A stretch of 64,000 nt of DNA from assembly GCA_964244585.1 (NCBI GenBank), contig CAXTJM010000001.1, positions 62,001 to 126,000 of the forward strand. The letters are read 5' to 3'. Source of the stretch: LMUY01 sp964244585 (lineage in GTDB: Bacteria; Pseudomonadota; Alphaproteobacteria; Acetobacterales; Acetobacteraceae). A model generated the notes under the pieces. The model was not told the origin of the DNA and ran no database searches. It was given only the letters and a program-made list of their open reading frames with translations. The position numbers and the translations under genes were made by a program. Shown in pieces: positions 48,711 to 57,031 of this stretch (position 1 is its first letter; every line of letters begins with the position of its first letter).

Positions 48711-49973
48711 TTACGCGAGCCAGGCCGCGTTCGGCGCGGCGTTCGGCACGCCCCCGGGGGAGGCCGGACGGCGGCGCGGCTCCTGAAGCCCGCCTGGCGG
48801 GCCCGGGTCGGGCGAGGCCGGCGGGACGCCTTGGCGCCGCGCGTCCCGGTCGGGCGACAGGCCGCGGCCCTTGAACGGAATGCCCCAAGCAGATCCCCGC
48901 ACCGCCTCCATCGCCGCGAGGGCGATCCGGCCGCGCCATCGTGCGGAGGGCTGCACTCCCTCGACGAACTCGACGTGGCAGGGGCGCCAGCGCGTCTTGG
49001 ATACGTCGCAGCCGGTGGACAGGTTGACGCGGCGGTAGCCTTGCCCGATCGCCCATTTGATGGCCTCGGCCACCACGGTCGTCATGACGCTGTAGCGGCC
49101 CCATGCGGGATCGTAGCCGGAATAGTACAGATACAGCTCCTCCCCATAGGCGAACCCTATGCGCATGGCCACCGGGCGCCCCGCGACCCGGAGCACGAAC
49201 AGGCGCACCCCGCCTCGGCTGGCGATCTCGTCAATGTATTCCGCGATGAATGCCCGCGCTTCAGGCGCTGCGAAGACGTCGATATGCGGCACGGTGCCAT
49301 GCAATTCTGACCGCATCGCATGCATCTCCAGCAGGCGTTGCAGGGCGGGACGGATCGCATCCGGGTCGGCGATGACCTGCATGTCGTGGATATGGCCGTC
49401 CCGCGCCAATGAGTTGTAGCATTTGCGCAACGACTCCTTCATGTTGCGCGGCAGCCCGGACTTCAAGGCGTCCCAACTCGCCGGCAGGGGCAGGTAGAAA
49501 TCCTGCAGGTGCCGCCTGGGACGGAAACCTCCGCCCGGTAGCGGACCGTCGGCTGGCAGGCCACGCCACTGCACCCAGTCCCACTCGGGTTGCCCGGCCA
49601 GGTGCCCGGCGAGCGCGTCCAGGACGTCCGTGCCGCAACCATCGCGACACACCAGGCCGCGAATTTCCGTGACGTTGCTGTCCGCACCCAGGAATTGCAA
49701 CTCGCGGGTCCGGATCGGCAGGCTGCCCGGGCGGTGCGTCAACATCATGGGCGCGACGGCCACCAGCGCGCCAGCGGGATCCCTGAGCGTGTATAGCCGC
49801 AACTCGTCCCGCACCTTGGCGCCGGTGCGCTGGAAGTGTTTCCACCACAGCCTGTGCCAGGTGGATGACTGGAACGGCGTGCGTGGCACGGCGCCCGAGG
49901 CAAGCGCGTCCCATTCCGCGGCCAAGTGCTGGAAGGCGTGCGGCTGCGTCGCGGTATCGACGGCCAATCTCAT
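48711..49973 (-). CDS. CelD/BcsL-like GNAT acyltransferase
   Basis: A 420-residue protein of the Acetyltransf_6/FemAB-like group often found in polysaccharide clusters. It has TPFQSSTWHRLWWKHF, ELQFLGADSNVTEIRGLVC, the central KSGLPRNMKESLRKCYNSL and the C-terminal GNAT part LFVLRVAGRPVAMRIGFAYG and YYSGYDPAWGRYS. The last 60 residues are Pro/Arg/Gly-rich and probably disordered. It is coupled by an ATGA overlap to the glycosyltransferase upstream. Acylation of a surface polysaccharide is inferred. Confidence 0.82.
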   Translation of the reverse strand: MRLAVDTATQPHAFQHLAAEWDALASGAVPRTPFQSSTWHRLWWKHFQRTGAKVRDELRLYTLRDPAGALVAVAPMMLTHRPGSLPIRTRELQFLGADSNVTEIRGLVCRDGCGTDVLDALAGHLAGQPEWDWVQWRGLPADGPLPGGGFRPRRHLQDFYLPLPASWDALKSGLPRNMKESLRKCYNSLARDGHIHDMQVIADPDAIRPALQRLLEMHAMRSELHGTVPHIDVFAAPEARAFIAEYIDEIASRGGVRLFVLRVAGRPVAMRIGFAYGEELYLYYSGYDPAWGRYSVMTTVVAEAIKWAIGQGYRRVNLSTGCDVSKTRWRPCHVEFVEGVQPSARWRGRIALAAMEAVRGSAWGIPFKGRGLSPDRDARRQGVPPASPDPGPPGGLQEPRRRPASPGGVPNAAPNAAWLA

Positions 49974-50857
49974 GCCAGCCGCACCCCTTTCGCCATCGCC
50001 TTCAACGTCATGAATTCCAGCAGCCCGAAGTGCTGGCGGTACCGGGCCTGGGACTGGCGGTAGCTCTCCAGAATCATCCGGTCGCGGCCGGGCTGGCGCA
50101 TCAGCGAGGGGCCGATGCGGTAGCGCAGCGCCGGGCGGTCCATGAAGCAGGCTCCCGAGTGACGGATGGCGCGCATGTAGAAATCCACATCCTCCACCAG
50201 CGGCATCGCGACGTCGAAACCGCCGACCGCATCGACAAGCTCACGCCGCACCATGCCGGCACTGCAGACCAGCAGGGTCGGCCCGAACAGCATGGCGGCG
50301 GTGAAGGCCCAGCGATGGCCCAGCCGGGCGCAGTGCCGTGCCCGCTGCCGCGCACGTGCGAAATACTCGCGCTGCCGGACAATTTCCGCTGCATCATCGC
50401 CGAACGGTTCGATCGTGCCGAACACGACACCGATCTTCGGCCTGGCTGCGAACGCCGCCAGACACGCCTCATAATGGCCCGGCGGCACCAGGTCGTCGTC
50501 GTCGAGGAAATGGATCAACGGCCCCTTCGCCAAGGCCATTCCGGTGTTGCGGGGAACCGCCGGGCGGCCGCCGCTGCACTGCCAGTTGGTAAGGTAGCGG
50601 ACGCGGTCATCGTCCAGGGCGGCGATGACGCCAGCCGCGCCATGGTTGGCCGAGTCGTCCACCACGATCACCTCGACGGCCACACCCTGCTGGCCCAGCA
50701 CGCTTCGCACCGCTTCGAGCAGGGTATGCGGCCGGTTGCAGGTTGGGATGACCACCGAGATGTCCGGCAGCCGAGTACCGCGCCGCGCCAGCCGGGGCTG
50801 CACCACGCGCCGCAGATCCAAGCCAAAGGCGCGTTGCACGACTGTGGAAACCGACAT
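49970..50857 (-). CDS. Glycosyltransferase family 2
   Basis: A 295-residue inverting GT-A glycosyltransferase. ISVVIPTCNRPHTLLEAVRSVL is the N-terminal nucleotide-sugar fold, VDDSANHG and HFLDDDDLVPPGHYE include the DXD metal site, and GGFDVAMPLVEDVDFYMRA holds the ED catalytic pair. No transmembrane helix. ATG 50857 has AGGCAGG upstream; an in-frame ATG at 50905 is the alternative. Donor could be GDP-D-rhamnose from gmd-rmd nearby, but this is speculative. Confidence 0.9.
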   Translation of the reverse strand: MSVSTVVQRAFGLDLRRVVQPRLARRGTRLPDISVVIPTCNRPHTLLEAVRSVLGQQGVAVEVIVVDDSANHGAAGVIAALDDDRVRYLTNWQCSGGRPAVPRNTGMALAKGPLIHFLDDDDLVPPGHYEACLAAFAARPKIGVVFGTIEPFGDDAAEIVRQREYFARARQRARHCARLGHRWAFTAAMLFGPTLLVCSAGMVRRELVDAVGGFDVAMPLVEDVDFYMRAIRHSGACFMDRPALRYRIGPSLMRQPGRDRMILESYRQSQARYRQHFGLLEFMTLKAMAKGVRLA

Positions 50858-50975
50858 CCTACCTGCCTCCCATGACATACGGCGGCGTCGCAGGATTGAC
50901 GTCAAAAATTCTATAACGCGTTAAGACCTCTCCACACTCTGTGCACACATTGGCCGCAGGGCGGGCATGAAGCGG

Positions 50976-51647
50976 TCATGCCGCCGTTTGCCGTTCCAGC
51001 GCGGCGCGCACCTCCGCAACAGGCAACACGTCGGCATACTTCATTGCCATGTCGTAGAGGCTGGCAAAATGCGGTCCCTCGTGCCGGTCGGCTACGCATT
51101 CCTCCGGCACGATGGTACGGTAGCCGTGGGATAGGCTGTCGACCACCGTCGCCCGCACGCATCCGGAGGTGGAGCCGCCAGTCACGATCAGCGTGTCGAC
51201 CTTGTGCCAGGTCAGCAGCGAGGGAAGGTTAGTCTCGTGGAACGCCGAAGCCATGCGCTTGTTGATCACTACGTCCCGCGCCGGGTCGATCTGTAGACGA
51301 TCATCGAACTCTGCCCGGCGGGAGCCGAGCGTCACGTTCTGCAGCGAATCCGGCGTGTTCGTGCGGGTGCCCCAGACACCGCAATCCTCACCCGACGGGA
51401 GGTATGCGACGTACGTCCACACCACTGGCGCGCCCAACGCCCGGCACAGGGCACTCAGCTTGTTGATATGATCAAGCTGCTGCGGATCCGTTTCATACGC
51501 CGTCACGTACTCGTGCGGCAGGGTATACGCCTTTTGCGGATCGACGTTCACGATCGCGACCTTGCGGCCGAAGCCGAAGCGCGCCCGGACGGGACGCTGC
51601 CGCAGCTCCTCGTACAGGGTTCGGGCGGACTTGCTCGAGAGTTCCAT
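50976..51647 (-). CDS. Isochorismatase-family amidohydrolase (N-carbamoylsarcosine/maleamate amidase type)
   Basis: A 223-residue cysteine hydrolase. The triad Asp36 (VNVDPQKAYT), Lys130 (VVINKRMASAF) and Cys163 (GGSTSGCVRATVVDSLSHGY) is complete. The GCVRAT.VDS context and YETDPQQLDHINKL match N-carbamoylsarcosine amidase and maleamate amidohydrolase rather than isochorismatase or nicotinamidase. ATG 51647 follows GGAG. A possible gene remnant ends 13 bases upstream on the same strand, hinting that this gene once had a pathway partner. Confidence 0.88.
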   Translation of the reverse strand: MELSSKSARTLYEELRQRPVRARFGFGRKVAIVNVDPQKAYTLPHEYVTAYETDPQQLDHINKLSALCRALGAPVVWTYVAYLPSGEDCGVWGTRTNTPDSLQNVTLGSRRAEFDDRLQIDPARDVVINKRMASAFHETNLPSLLTWHKVDTLIVTGGSTSGCVRATVVDSLSHGYRTIVPEECVADRHEGPHFASLYDMAMKYADVLPVAEVRAALERQTAA

Positions 51648-51660
51648 GACGCGGCTCCGA

Positions 51661-51857
51661 TCACAGGGGGAGTGGGATGGGCGTGCGGCTTTCCAGCAGC
51701 GGGAGGTCCGCGAGCATGCGGCCGAACGGGTCGGCAACATGATCCGCGCGTCGCAGAGACAGGCCGACCAGCCGCGCCCTCCCCCATCCCGCGCATGTCG
51801 CTGCCGTTGATGCGCGTCGGTGATGGCCAGGTCGTGGAGGTCGGATTTTCGTTGCAC
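51661..51857 (-). pseudogene. Possible gene remnant upstream of the amidase
   Basis: On the minus strand the last 40 or so codons before a TGA at 51661-51663 read like a real C-terminus (RLVGLSLRRADHVADPF, then GRMLADLPLLESRTPIPL), ending 13 bases before the amidase ATG, as an operon partner would. Further upstream the coding character jumps to another frame (SDLHDLAITDAHQ) across a G-rich run near 51780. No complete frame exists, so this may be a frameshifted or truncated gene, or chance. The family is not recognised. Confidence 0.35.
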
Positions 51858-52106
51858 CGGCCTAGCCTACCATGGCGGTGGACAGGCTCAATCCGACCGC
51901 CGGCATCCGGGATGGCACACAGATTACTTGACTTCGCTGCGGTGCAACAGTAAACCCTGGCTCGCGCACCTCGACGATCGAGCCCTGCCGTTTCCGAACG
52001 CAGCCTTTGTCCACTCAAGTGTCTAGCGCCGGTTCGTGGTCCTGTAGATCATGATTGACGCTCCCGAGCACTGTGCGCTGGCGCGTCCGCTTCACGAAAG
52101 TCATCA
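51858..52106. other. Intergenic region before the DEAD-box helicase
   Basis: Together with the remnant it makes a 460-base interval without an intact gene. It should carry the helicase promoter, but no clear -35/-10 pair, hairpin or RNA gene is seen. Several DEAD-box genes have long cold-regulated leaders; nothing here proves that. Confidence 0.3.
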
Positions 52107-53243
52107 ATGTCATCTTTCCAAGACCTCGGCTTGGCCGCGCCGCTGCTCGCCGCGCTGACCACCGCGGGCTATTCCGAGCCGACGCCGATCCAGGCGCAGG
52201 CCATCCCCCATGTGCTGGCCGGGTATGACGTCCAGGGCATCGCCCAGACCGGCACCGGCAAGACCGCCGCCTTCGCCCTGCCCATCCTCCATCGCCTGCT
52301 GTCCGAGCGGAAGCACCCGGGCAAGAAGGGCACGCGCTGCCTGGTGATGGCGCCGACCCGCGAGCTGGCTAGCCAGATCGCGGATAATTTCCGCTCCTAC
52401 GCCGCCGGGTCGCCGATCCGCGTGGCGTTGATGTTCGGCGGCGTGCCGAAGCCTCGGCAGGCCCGCGCCATGGATAACGGCGTGGACGTGCTGGTGGCGA
52501 CGCCGGGCCGGCTGCTGGACCACCTCAACGACCGGGCGGTGAACCTGGCCAATGTCGAGGTGCTGGTGCTGGACGAGGCCGACCACATGCTCGACCTCGG
52601 CTTCATCGTGCCGATCAAGAAGATCGTCTCCTTCATCCCGCGCCAGCGGCAGACGCTGTTCTTCTCCGCCACCATGCCGAAGGAGATCGAGGGCCTGGCC
52701 GCCGCGCTGCTGCGCGACCCGGTGCACGTCGCCGTCACCCCCGTCGCCAAGACGGCCGACCGGGTGGAGCAGGCCGTCGTGTTCGTGGAGGCCGCGCGCA
52801 AGCGGGCGCTACTATCCGCCATCCTGAAGCGCAAGGATATGGGCCGCACGCTGGTGTTCACCCGCACGAAGCACGGTGCCGACAAGGTCGTGCAGCATTT
52901 GGAGGCCGCGGGACAGCCGGCCGCCGCCATCCATGGCAACAAGAGCCAGGGCCAGCGGGAGCGGGCCTTGGCCGCGTTCAAGAACGGCAGCGTGCGCGTG
53001 CTGATCGCCACCGACATCGCGGCGCGCGGCATCGACGTCGATGACGTGACACATGTCATTAACTTCGACCTGCCTAATATTCCGGAGAGCTACGTGCACC
53101 GCATCGGCCGCACCGCGCGGGCTGGCAACGCCGGAATGGCGATCAGCTTCTGCGACGCGACCGAGCGGGCGCATCTGCGCGGCATCGAGAAGTTGATCCG
53201 CGCCCGCCTGCCCGTGGCGGAGCCGGACGCTTTGGCAGCCTGA
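52107..53243 (+). CDS. DEAD-box RNA helicase (RhlE-like)
   Basis: A 378-residue minimal helicase core. Q-motif GYSEPTPIQAQAIP, Walker A AQTGTGKT, PTRELA, LVLDEADHMLDLGF (DEAD), FFSATMP and HRIGRTARAG are all present. It lacks the basic C-terminal extension common in RhlE and other helicases; the protein ends shortly after the second RecA domain. It remodels RNA in ribosome assembly or decay, often at low temperature. Confidence 0.95.
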   Translation: MSSFQDLGLAAPLLAALTTAGYSEPTPIQAQAIPHVLAGYDVQGIAQTGTGKTAAFALPILHRLLSERKHPGKKGTRCLVMAPTRELASQIADNFRSYAAGSPIRVALMFGGVPKPRQARAMDNGVDVLVATPGRLLDHLNDRAVNLANVEVLVLDEADHMLDLGFIVPIKKIVSFIPRQRQTLFFSATMPKEIEGLAAALLRDPVHVAVTPVAKTADRVEQAVVFVEAARKRALLSAILKRKDMGRTLVFTRTKHGADKVVQHLEAAGQPAAAIHGNKSQGQRERALAAFKNGSVRVLIATDIAARGIDVDDVTHVINFDLPNIPESYVHRIGRTARAGNAGMAISFCDATERAHLRGIEKLIRARLPVAEPDALAA

Positions 53244-53280
53244 CCTTCCCTCGGGGCGGGTCACCGGAGGAAATGCGCCG

Positions 53281-54384
53281 ATGACCCTGCCCCGAGACGT
53301 TCCGGCCCTGGGCCGCCGTGCCGTTCTGGCGGGCGCTGCCGGCCTGCTGGGTGCCGCGGCGGCTCCGCCCACCCCCGGCCTGAACGAACGGGCGATGGCG
53401 GGCAACCGGTTCTACGGTGCGGCGATCGATGACCGCATCCTCGCGACCGACCGCGCCTACATGGACCATGTCCGCGCGGAATGCGGCATCGTCACCGGCG
53501 AGACGGCTTTCAAATGGGGCGAGCTGCGCCCGAACGCCGACAAGTGGGACTGGAAGCAGGCCGATGCACTGATGGCGTTCGCCGCCCGGCGCGGCATCCA
53601 GGTGCGCGGGCATACGATGCTGTGGCACGAGCACAATCCCGATTGGCTGGTGGCCGAGCTGGACTCCCGCAATGCCGAGCGGCTGTTGAGCGCGCATATC
53701 CACGGCGTGACGGCGCATTGCCGCGACCGCGTGGTGCAGTGGGATGTGGTGAACGAGGTGCTGGACCCGACGGCCGGTCGCCCATTCGGCCTGCGCGACA
53801 CGCTGTGGTCGAAGGCGATGGGGCCGGAGCTGCTGAGCGTGGCGTTCCACGCCTGCGCGGACTCCGATCCGCTGCCGCTGCGCTGCATCAACGATTTCGG
53901 GCTGGAATACACCTGGCCCGAGCATGAGAGGAAACGGCAGGACATGCTGGCCCTGCTGGCCCGCATGAAGGCGCAGGGCGTGCCGGTGCAGGCACTCGGC
54001 CTGCAGGCGCATCTGGAGGCGGGCGTGACGGATTTCGACCAGGCGCGGCTGGCGCGGTTCTGTGCCGACGTCGCCGGGCTGGGCCTGAAGATCGTCATCA
54101 CCGAGTTCGACGTGCGCGACAACCGCATCGCCGGCGATGCGGCGGTGCGCGACGCCGCCGTCGCCAGCCATGGCCGCGCCTACCTGGATGCGGTGCTGAG
54201 CTGCCCGGCCGTGATGGGGGTGCTGAGCTGGGGCCTGTCCGACCGCCGCACCTGGCTGAACGATTCGTTGCCGCGCGAGGACAAGCAAGCGCAGCGTCCT
54301 CTGCCCCTGGACGCGGATTTGCAGCGCAAGCCGCTCTGGACCACGATCGCACAGGCATTCGCGAGCGCGCCGGCCCGAGCCTGA
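53281..54384 (+). CDS. Endo-1,4-beta-xylanase, glycoside hydrolase family 10
   Basis: A 367-residue single-domain GH10 enzyme. The N-terminus (GRRAVLAGAAGLLGAAAA after LPRDVPAL) is a Tat-type signal with an RR pair followed by a hydrophobic stretch. VTGETAFKWGELRP, VRGHTMLWHEHNPDWL, VVQWDVVNEVLDP (acid/base Glu) and LKIVITEFDVRDN (nucleophile Glu) are the family's landmarks. No carbohydrate-binding module. It hydrolyses xylan or related beta-glycans outside the cytoplasm. It lies alone, 37 bases after the helicase gene. Confidence 0.93.
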   Translation: MTLPRDVPALGRRAVLAGAAGLLGAAAAPPTPGLNERAMAGNRFYGAAIDDRILATDRAYMDHVRAECGIVTGETAFKWGELRPNADKWDWKQADALMAFAARRGIQVRGHTMLWHEHNPDWLVAELDSRNAERLLSAHIHGVTAHCRDRVVQWDVVNEVLDPTAGRPFGLRDTLWSKAMGPELLSVAFHACADSDPLPLRCINDFGLEYTWPEHERKRQDMLALLARMKAQGVPVQALGLQAHLEAGVTDFDQARLARFCADVAGLGLKIVITEFDVRDNRIAGDAAVRDAAVASHGRAYLDAVLSCPAVMGVLSWGLSDRRTWLNDSLPREDKQAQRPLPLDADLQRKPLWTTIAQAFASAPARA

Positions 54385-54396
54385 AGCATGACCGCT

Positions 54397-54843
54397 TCAG
54401 GGAGAAGAAGCGGCGACTCCCGATGCCTTGTTTCCGTCCCGGTTCGACAACCGGTCGATGCTCCAGGGACCCGCGCCGGCCGCGGCCAGATACAGGAACA
54501 CGAAGCAGAACAGCACGGCCGCGTCCCCGCCATTGACCGCCGGGTACAGGCTTTGAGGCGCGTGCGCCATCCAATACGCCACCGCCATCTCGCCGCTGAG
54601 CAGGAACGCCACCGGCCGCGTGAACAGGCCGACCAGCAACAGCACGCCGCCGGCGAATTCCAGGATCGCGGCGAACCAGAGCAGGGAAAACGCGCCCGGG
54701 TGGATGGTCGCGGAGGGGAAGCCGAACAGCTTCTGCATGCCATGCTCCATGAACAGCAGGGCTGCGACGATCCGGACGATGCTGAGCACGCGGGGTGCCC
54801 AGTCGGCTGCCAGGGGTGAAGTGGATGCGGTCGGGTCGCTCAT
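54397..54843 (-). CDS. DoxX-family membrane protein (CatD-like)
   Basis: A 148-residue inner-membrane protein with four predicted helices. LSIVRIVAALLFMEHGMQKLFGFP is the DoxX start, FAAILEFAGGVLLLVGLFTRPVA the central Gly-rich pair, and the end FFVFLYLAAAGAGPWSIDR-like stretch (CFVFLYLAAAGAGPWSIDR) is typical. It is cotranscribed with the dioxygenase upstream (13-base gap). In Bacillus the analogous pair catD-catE responds to catechol and quinone stress. Start ATG 54843 follows the dioxygenase stop. Confidence 0.88.
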   Translation of the reverse strand: MSDPTASTSPLAADWAPRVLSIVRIVAALLFMEHGMQKLFGFPSATIHPGAFSLLWFAAILEFAGGVLLLVGLFTRPVAFLLSGEMAVAYWMAHAPQSLYPAVNGGDAAVLFCFVFLYLAAAGAGPWSIDRLSNRDGNKASGVAASSP

Positions 54844-54856
54844 GGATCGATACCCG

Positions 54857-55738
54857 TCAATGTTGGATGGTGGAGAGGATCCTGATCCGCGTGCCCCACG
54901 GATCCTGCATCCCCGTGCCCGCCAGGTCTTCGGCACGGCCGCGCCGGGCAATGGCGCGGGCGATCGCGGTGTCGGCCGCCTGCATCGTGATGCAGGCGAG
55001 CCCTGCCCGCGCCGGATCGCGAAGCCCGGCGCCACGGCTGCGCCAGACATTGGCCGCGATGTGGTGATGGTAGCCGCCGGTCGACAGGAACGCCGCCTCC
55101 GGCCATACGCGGGTCACGTCCAGGCCCAGCACGTCGGTGTAGAAGCTGATCGCTTGCGGCACGTCGCCGACGCGAAGGTGGACATGGCCGATGCGGGTGC
55201 CCGGGGGCGCCATGTCCCACGGCCTGTCCGCCAGCGCGAGCAGGCCGGGACCGTCGAGTGGCTGATTCGCCATCTCGATCTGGCGGGCCTCGGCCGGTCC
55301 GGTCCAGCTCCAATGGGCCGCGGGCCGGTCGGCATAGATCTCCACCCCGTTGCCCTCGGGATCGCTCAGGTAGACCGCCTCGCTCACCAAGTGGTCGGCC
55401 GCGCCGCCGGGCTTGATGCCGGCGTCGCGGGCATGCGCCAGCCAACGGCCCAAATCCGCGCGGGCAGGCAGCAGGAACGCCGTGTGGAACAGGCCTGCAC
55501 TCGCCGGATGGTCCGGCAGGGCCTGGGGTCGGTGCAGCAATTGCAACAACCGGACGCCCCCTGCCCCGAGGTCGACGACGCCATCCTCCGATCGCATCAC
55601 CGATAGGCCCACGACATCGCGATAGAACGCCGTCACGCGGGCAAGATCGCGGACTGCGAGCGCCACCTCGGCCACATGCAACGGCGGACTCGCCAATGCC
55701 ATGTCGGTCGGGACTGGGTCCTGTAGGGTCGGGGTCAC
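54857..55738 (-). CDS. VOC-family ring-cleaving dioxygenase (CatE-like)
   Basis: A 293-residue protein with two glyoxalase/VOC repeats, as in one-metal extradiol dioxygenases of the CatE/MhqO type. Repeat 1: HVAEVALAVRDLARVTAFYRD to EAVYLSDPEGNGVEIYADRP. Repeat 2: RIGHVHLRVGDVPQAISFYTD to GGYHHHIAANVWRSRG. His of HVAEV/HVHLR and Glu of GVEIY are candidate metal ligands. Start is GTG 55738 (GGAGG at good spacing); ATG 55702 is a shorter option. It is first in an operon with a DoxX gene and divergent from lysR. Confidence 0.87.
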   Translation of the reverse strand: MTPTLQDPVPTDMALASPPLHVAEVALAVRDLARVTAFYRDVVGLSVMRSEDGVVDLGAGGVRLLQLLHRPQALPDHPASAGLFHTAFLLPARADLGRWLAHARDAGIKPGGAADHLVSEAVYLSDPEGNGVEIYADRPAAHWSWTGPAEARQIEMANQPLDGPGLLALADRPWDMAPPGTRIGHVHLRVGDVPQAISFYTDVLGLDVTRVWPEAAFLSTGGYHHHIAANVWRSRGAGLRDPARAGLACITMQAADTAIARAIARRGRAEDLAGTGMQDPWGTRIRILSTIQH

Positions 55739-55810
55739 GATGCCTCCACTTGCATATCGCGCATACTTCGTCCCGGCATCCCGACGAGGAAATGCCGGGT
55801 TGCTCCCGAT

Positions 55811-55833
55811 GTTCGATACCCACACTATCGAAC
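55811..55833. promoter_or_regulatory. Probable LysR operator (GTTCGATA-N7-TATCGAAC)
   Basis: A perfect 8-7-8 inverted repeat ending one base before the lysR start codon and 73 bases from the divergent dioxygenase start. It contains a T-N11-A motif as expected for LysR-type regulators. Its overlap with the lysR leader suggests strong autorepression. Confidence 0.8.
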
Positions 55834-55834
55834 C

Positions 55835-56761
55835 ATGGACCGGTTCCTGGAAATGGCGGCGTTCGTGCGCACGGTCGAGCGGGGCAGCCAGGCTGCCGCC
55901 GCGCCCGATCTGGGCGTGACCCCGGCCATGGTCGGCCGCTACGTGCGCTCCCTGGAAGACCGGCTCGGCACGCGGCTGCTGAACCGCACCACCGCGACGC
56001 AGAGCCTGACGGAGGCGGGCCTTGCCTTCCATGCACGGGCCAGCCGCATCCTCGACCAGCTCGACGATGCGGAGACCGATGCGTCCGACCGGCAGGCCGA
56101 GCCGCGGGGCTCGCTGCGGCTGAACGCGCCCATGGCATTCGGCGTCCGCCACCTGGCGGCCGCCGTGGCGCAATTCGGCAGCCTGCACAAGCAGGTTCGC
56201 GTCGACCTCGCCTTGAACGATCGCGTCGTGGACCTGGTCGAGGACGGCTACGACGTGGCGGTCCGCATCGCCCGCCTGGCGGATTCCAGCCTGATCGCCC
56301 GGCGGCTGGCGCCCTGCCACCTCGTGCTATGCGCCTCGCCCGGCTATCTGCGGCAGGCCGGCACGCCACGCAGCCCCGACGATCTACGCGAGCATAATTG
56401 CCTGCGCTACGCCTATTCGAGCAGCGAGGCCTGGCGCCTGCACGGCCACGGCAGCGTGGCGGAGGTGACGCCCCAGGGCAACCTGACCGCCAACAACGGC
56501 GATGCCCTGCTCGCGGCATCGCTGGCCGATGCCGGCGTGACGCTGCAACCGACCTTCATCATCGCGGATGCCTTGCGCACGGGGGCGTTGGTGCGCGTGC
56601 TGCCCGACTGGGCATTGGAGAGCCTGGCGATCTTCGCGGTGTATCCATCCGTCCGGAACCTGTCGCCCAAGGTGCGTCGCTTCGTCGATTTCCTCGCCGG
56701 CCGCTTCGGCGAACGGCCGCCCTGGGACGCCGGGCTCGATCTCCCGCACCATCCGCCATGA
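55835..56761 (+). CDS. LysR-family transcriptional regulator
   Basis: A 308-residue LTTR. The winged HTH reads MDRFLEMAAFVRTVERGSQA and VTPAMVGRYVRSLEDRLG, TRLLNRTT; the periplasmic-binding-protein-like effector domain starts near residue 90 (GSLRLNAPMAFGVRHLAAAV). This is the DsdC/aromatic-hydrocarbon type common in Proteobacteria. A perfect inverted repeat precedes it. It most likely controls the divergent dioxygenase-DoxX operon; inducer unknown, a phenol or quinone is plausible. Confidence 0.92.
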   Translation: MDRFLEMAAFVRTVERGSQAAAAPDLGVTPAMVGRYVRSLEDRLGTRLLNRTTATQSLTEAGLAFHARASRILDQLDDAETDASDRQAEPRGSLRLNAPMAFGVRHLAAAVAQFGSLHKQVRVDLALNDRVVDLVEDGYDVAVRIARLADSSLIARRLAPCHLVLCASPGYLRQAGTPRSPDDLREHNCLRYAYSSSEAWRLHGHGSVAEVTPQGNLTANNGDALLAASLADAGVTLQPTFIIADALRTGALVRVLPDWALESLAIFAVYPSVRNLSPKVRRFVDFLAGRFGERPPWDAGLDLPHHPP

Positions 56762-56794
56762 CGACGCGGCTGAAGCTCTCACGAGCCATTTGCT

Positions 56795-57007
56795 CTAACG
56801 CGCCAGCCAAAACCGCCTCGCGGCGACGATGGCCCAGATCGCCTCGACGCCGCCGAACGGCCATGCGCCCTGAAGGAAGCCGTAGGACGAACCCAAGACG
56901 CAGGCACCGGCAAAGGCGAGGATGAACCACGGGCTACGTGGCTCGAGGGCATATGTCACCAGCATCGCCGTGACGGCGACGAGGCCGTAGACCGTCAGCG
57001 CATCCAT
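56795..57007 (-). CDS. Small two-helix membrane protein
   Basis: A 70-residue protein with two hydrophobic helices (ALTVYGLVAVTAMLVTYAL and WFILAFAGACVLGSSYGFLQ) and a third weaker segment (VEAIWAIVAARRFWL). It follows the RraA-like gene by 24 bases on the same strand, so it is probably the last gene of the dehydratase operon. No function known; such small proteins recur in alphaproteobacterial genomes. Confidence 0.75.
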   Translation of the reverse strand: MDALTVYGLVAVTAMLVTYALEPRSPWFILAFAGACVLGSSYGFLQGAWPFGGVEAIWAIVAARRFWLAR

Positions 57008-57031
57008 CGTTCCGCCACCGGGTGCAGAGGA

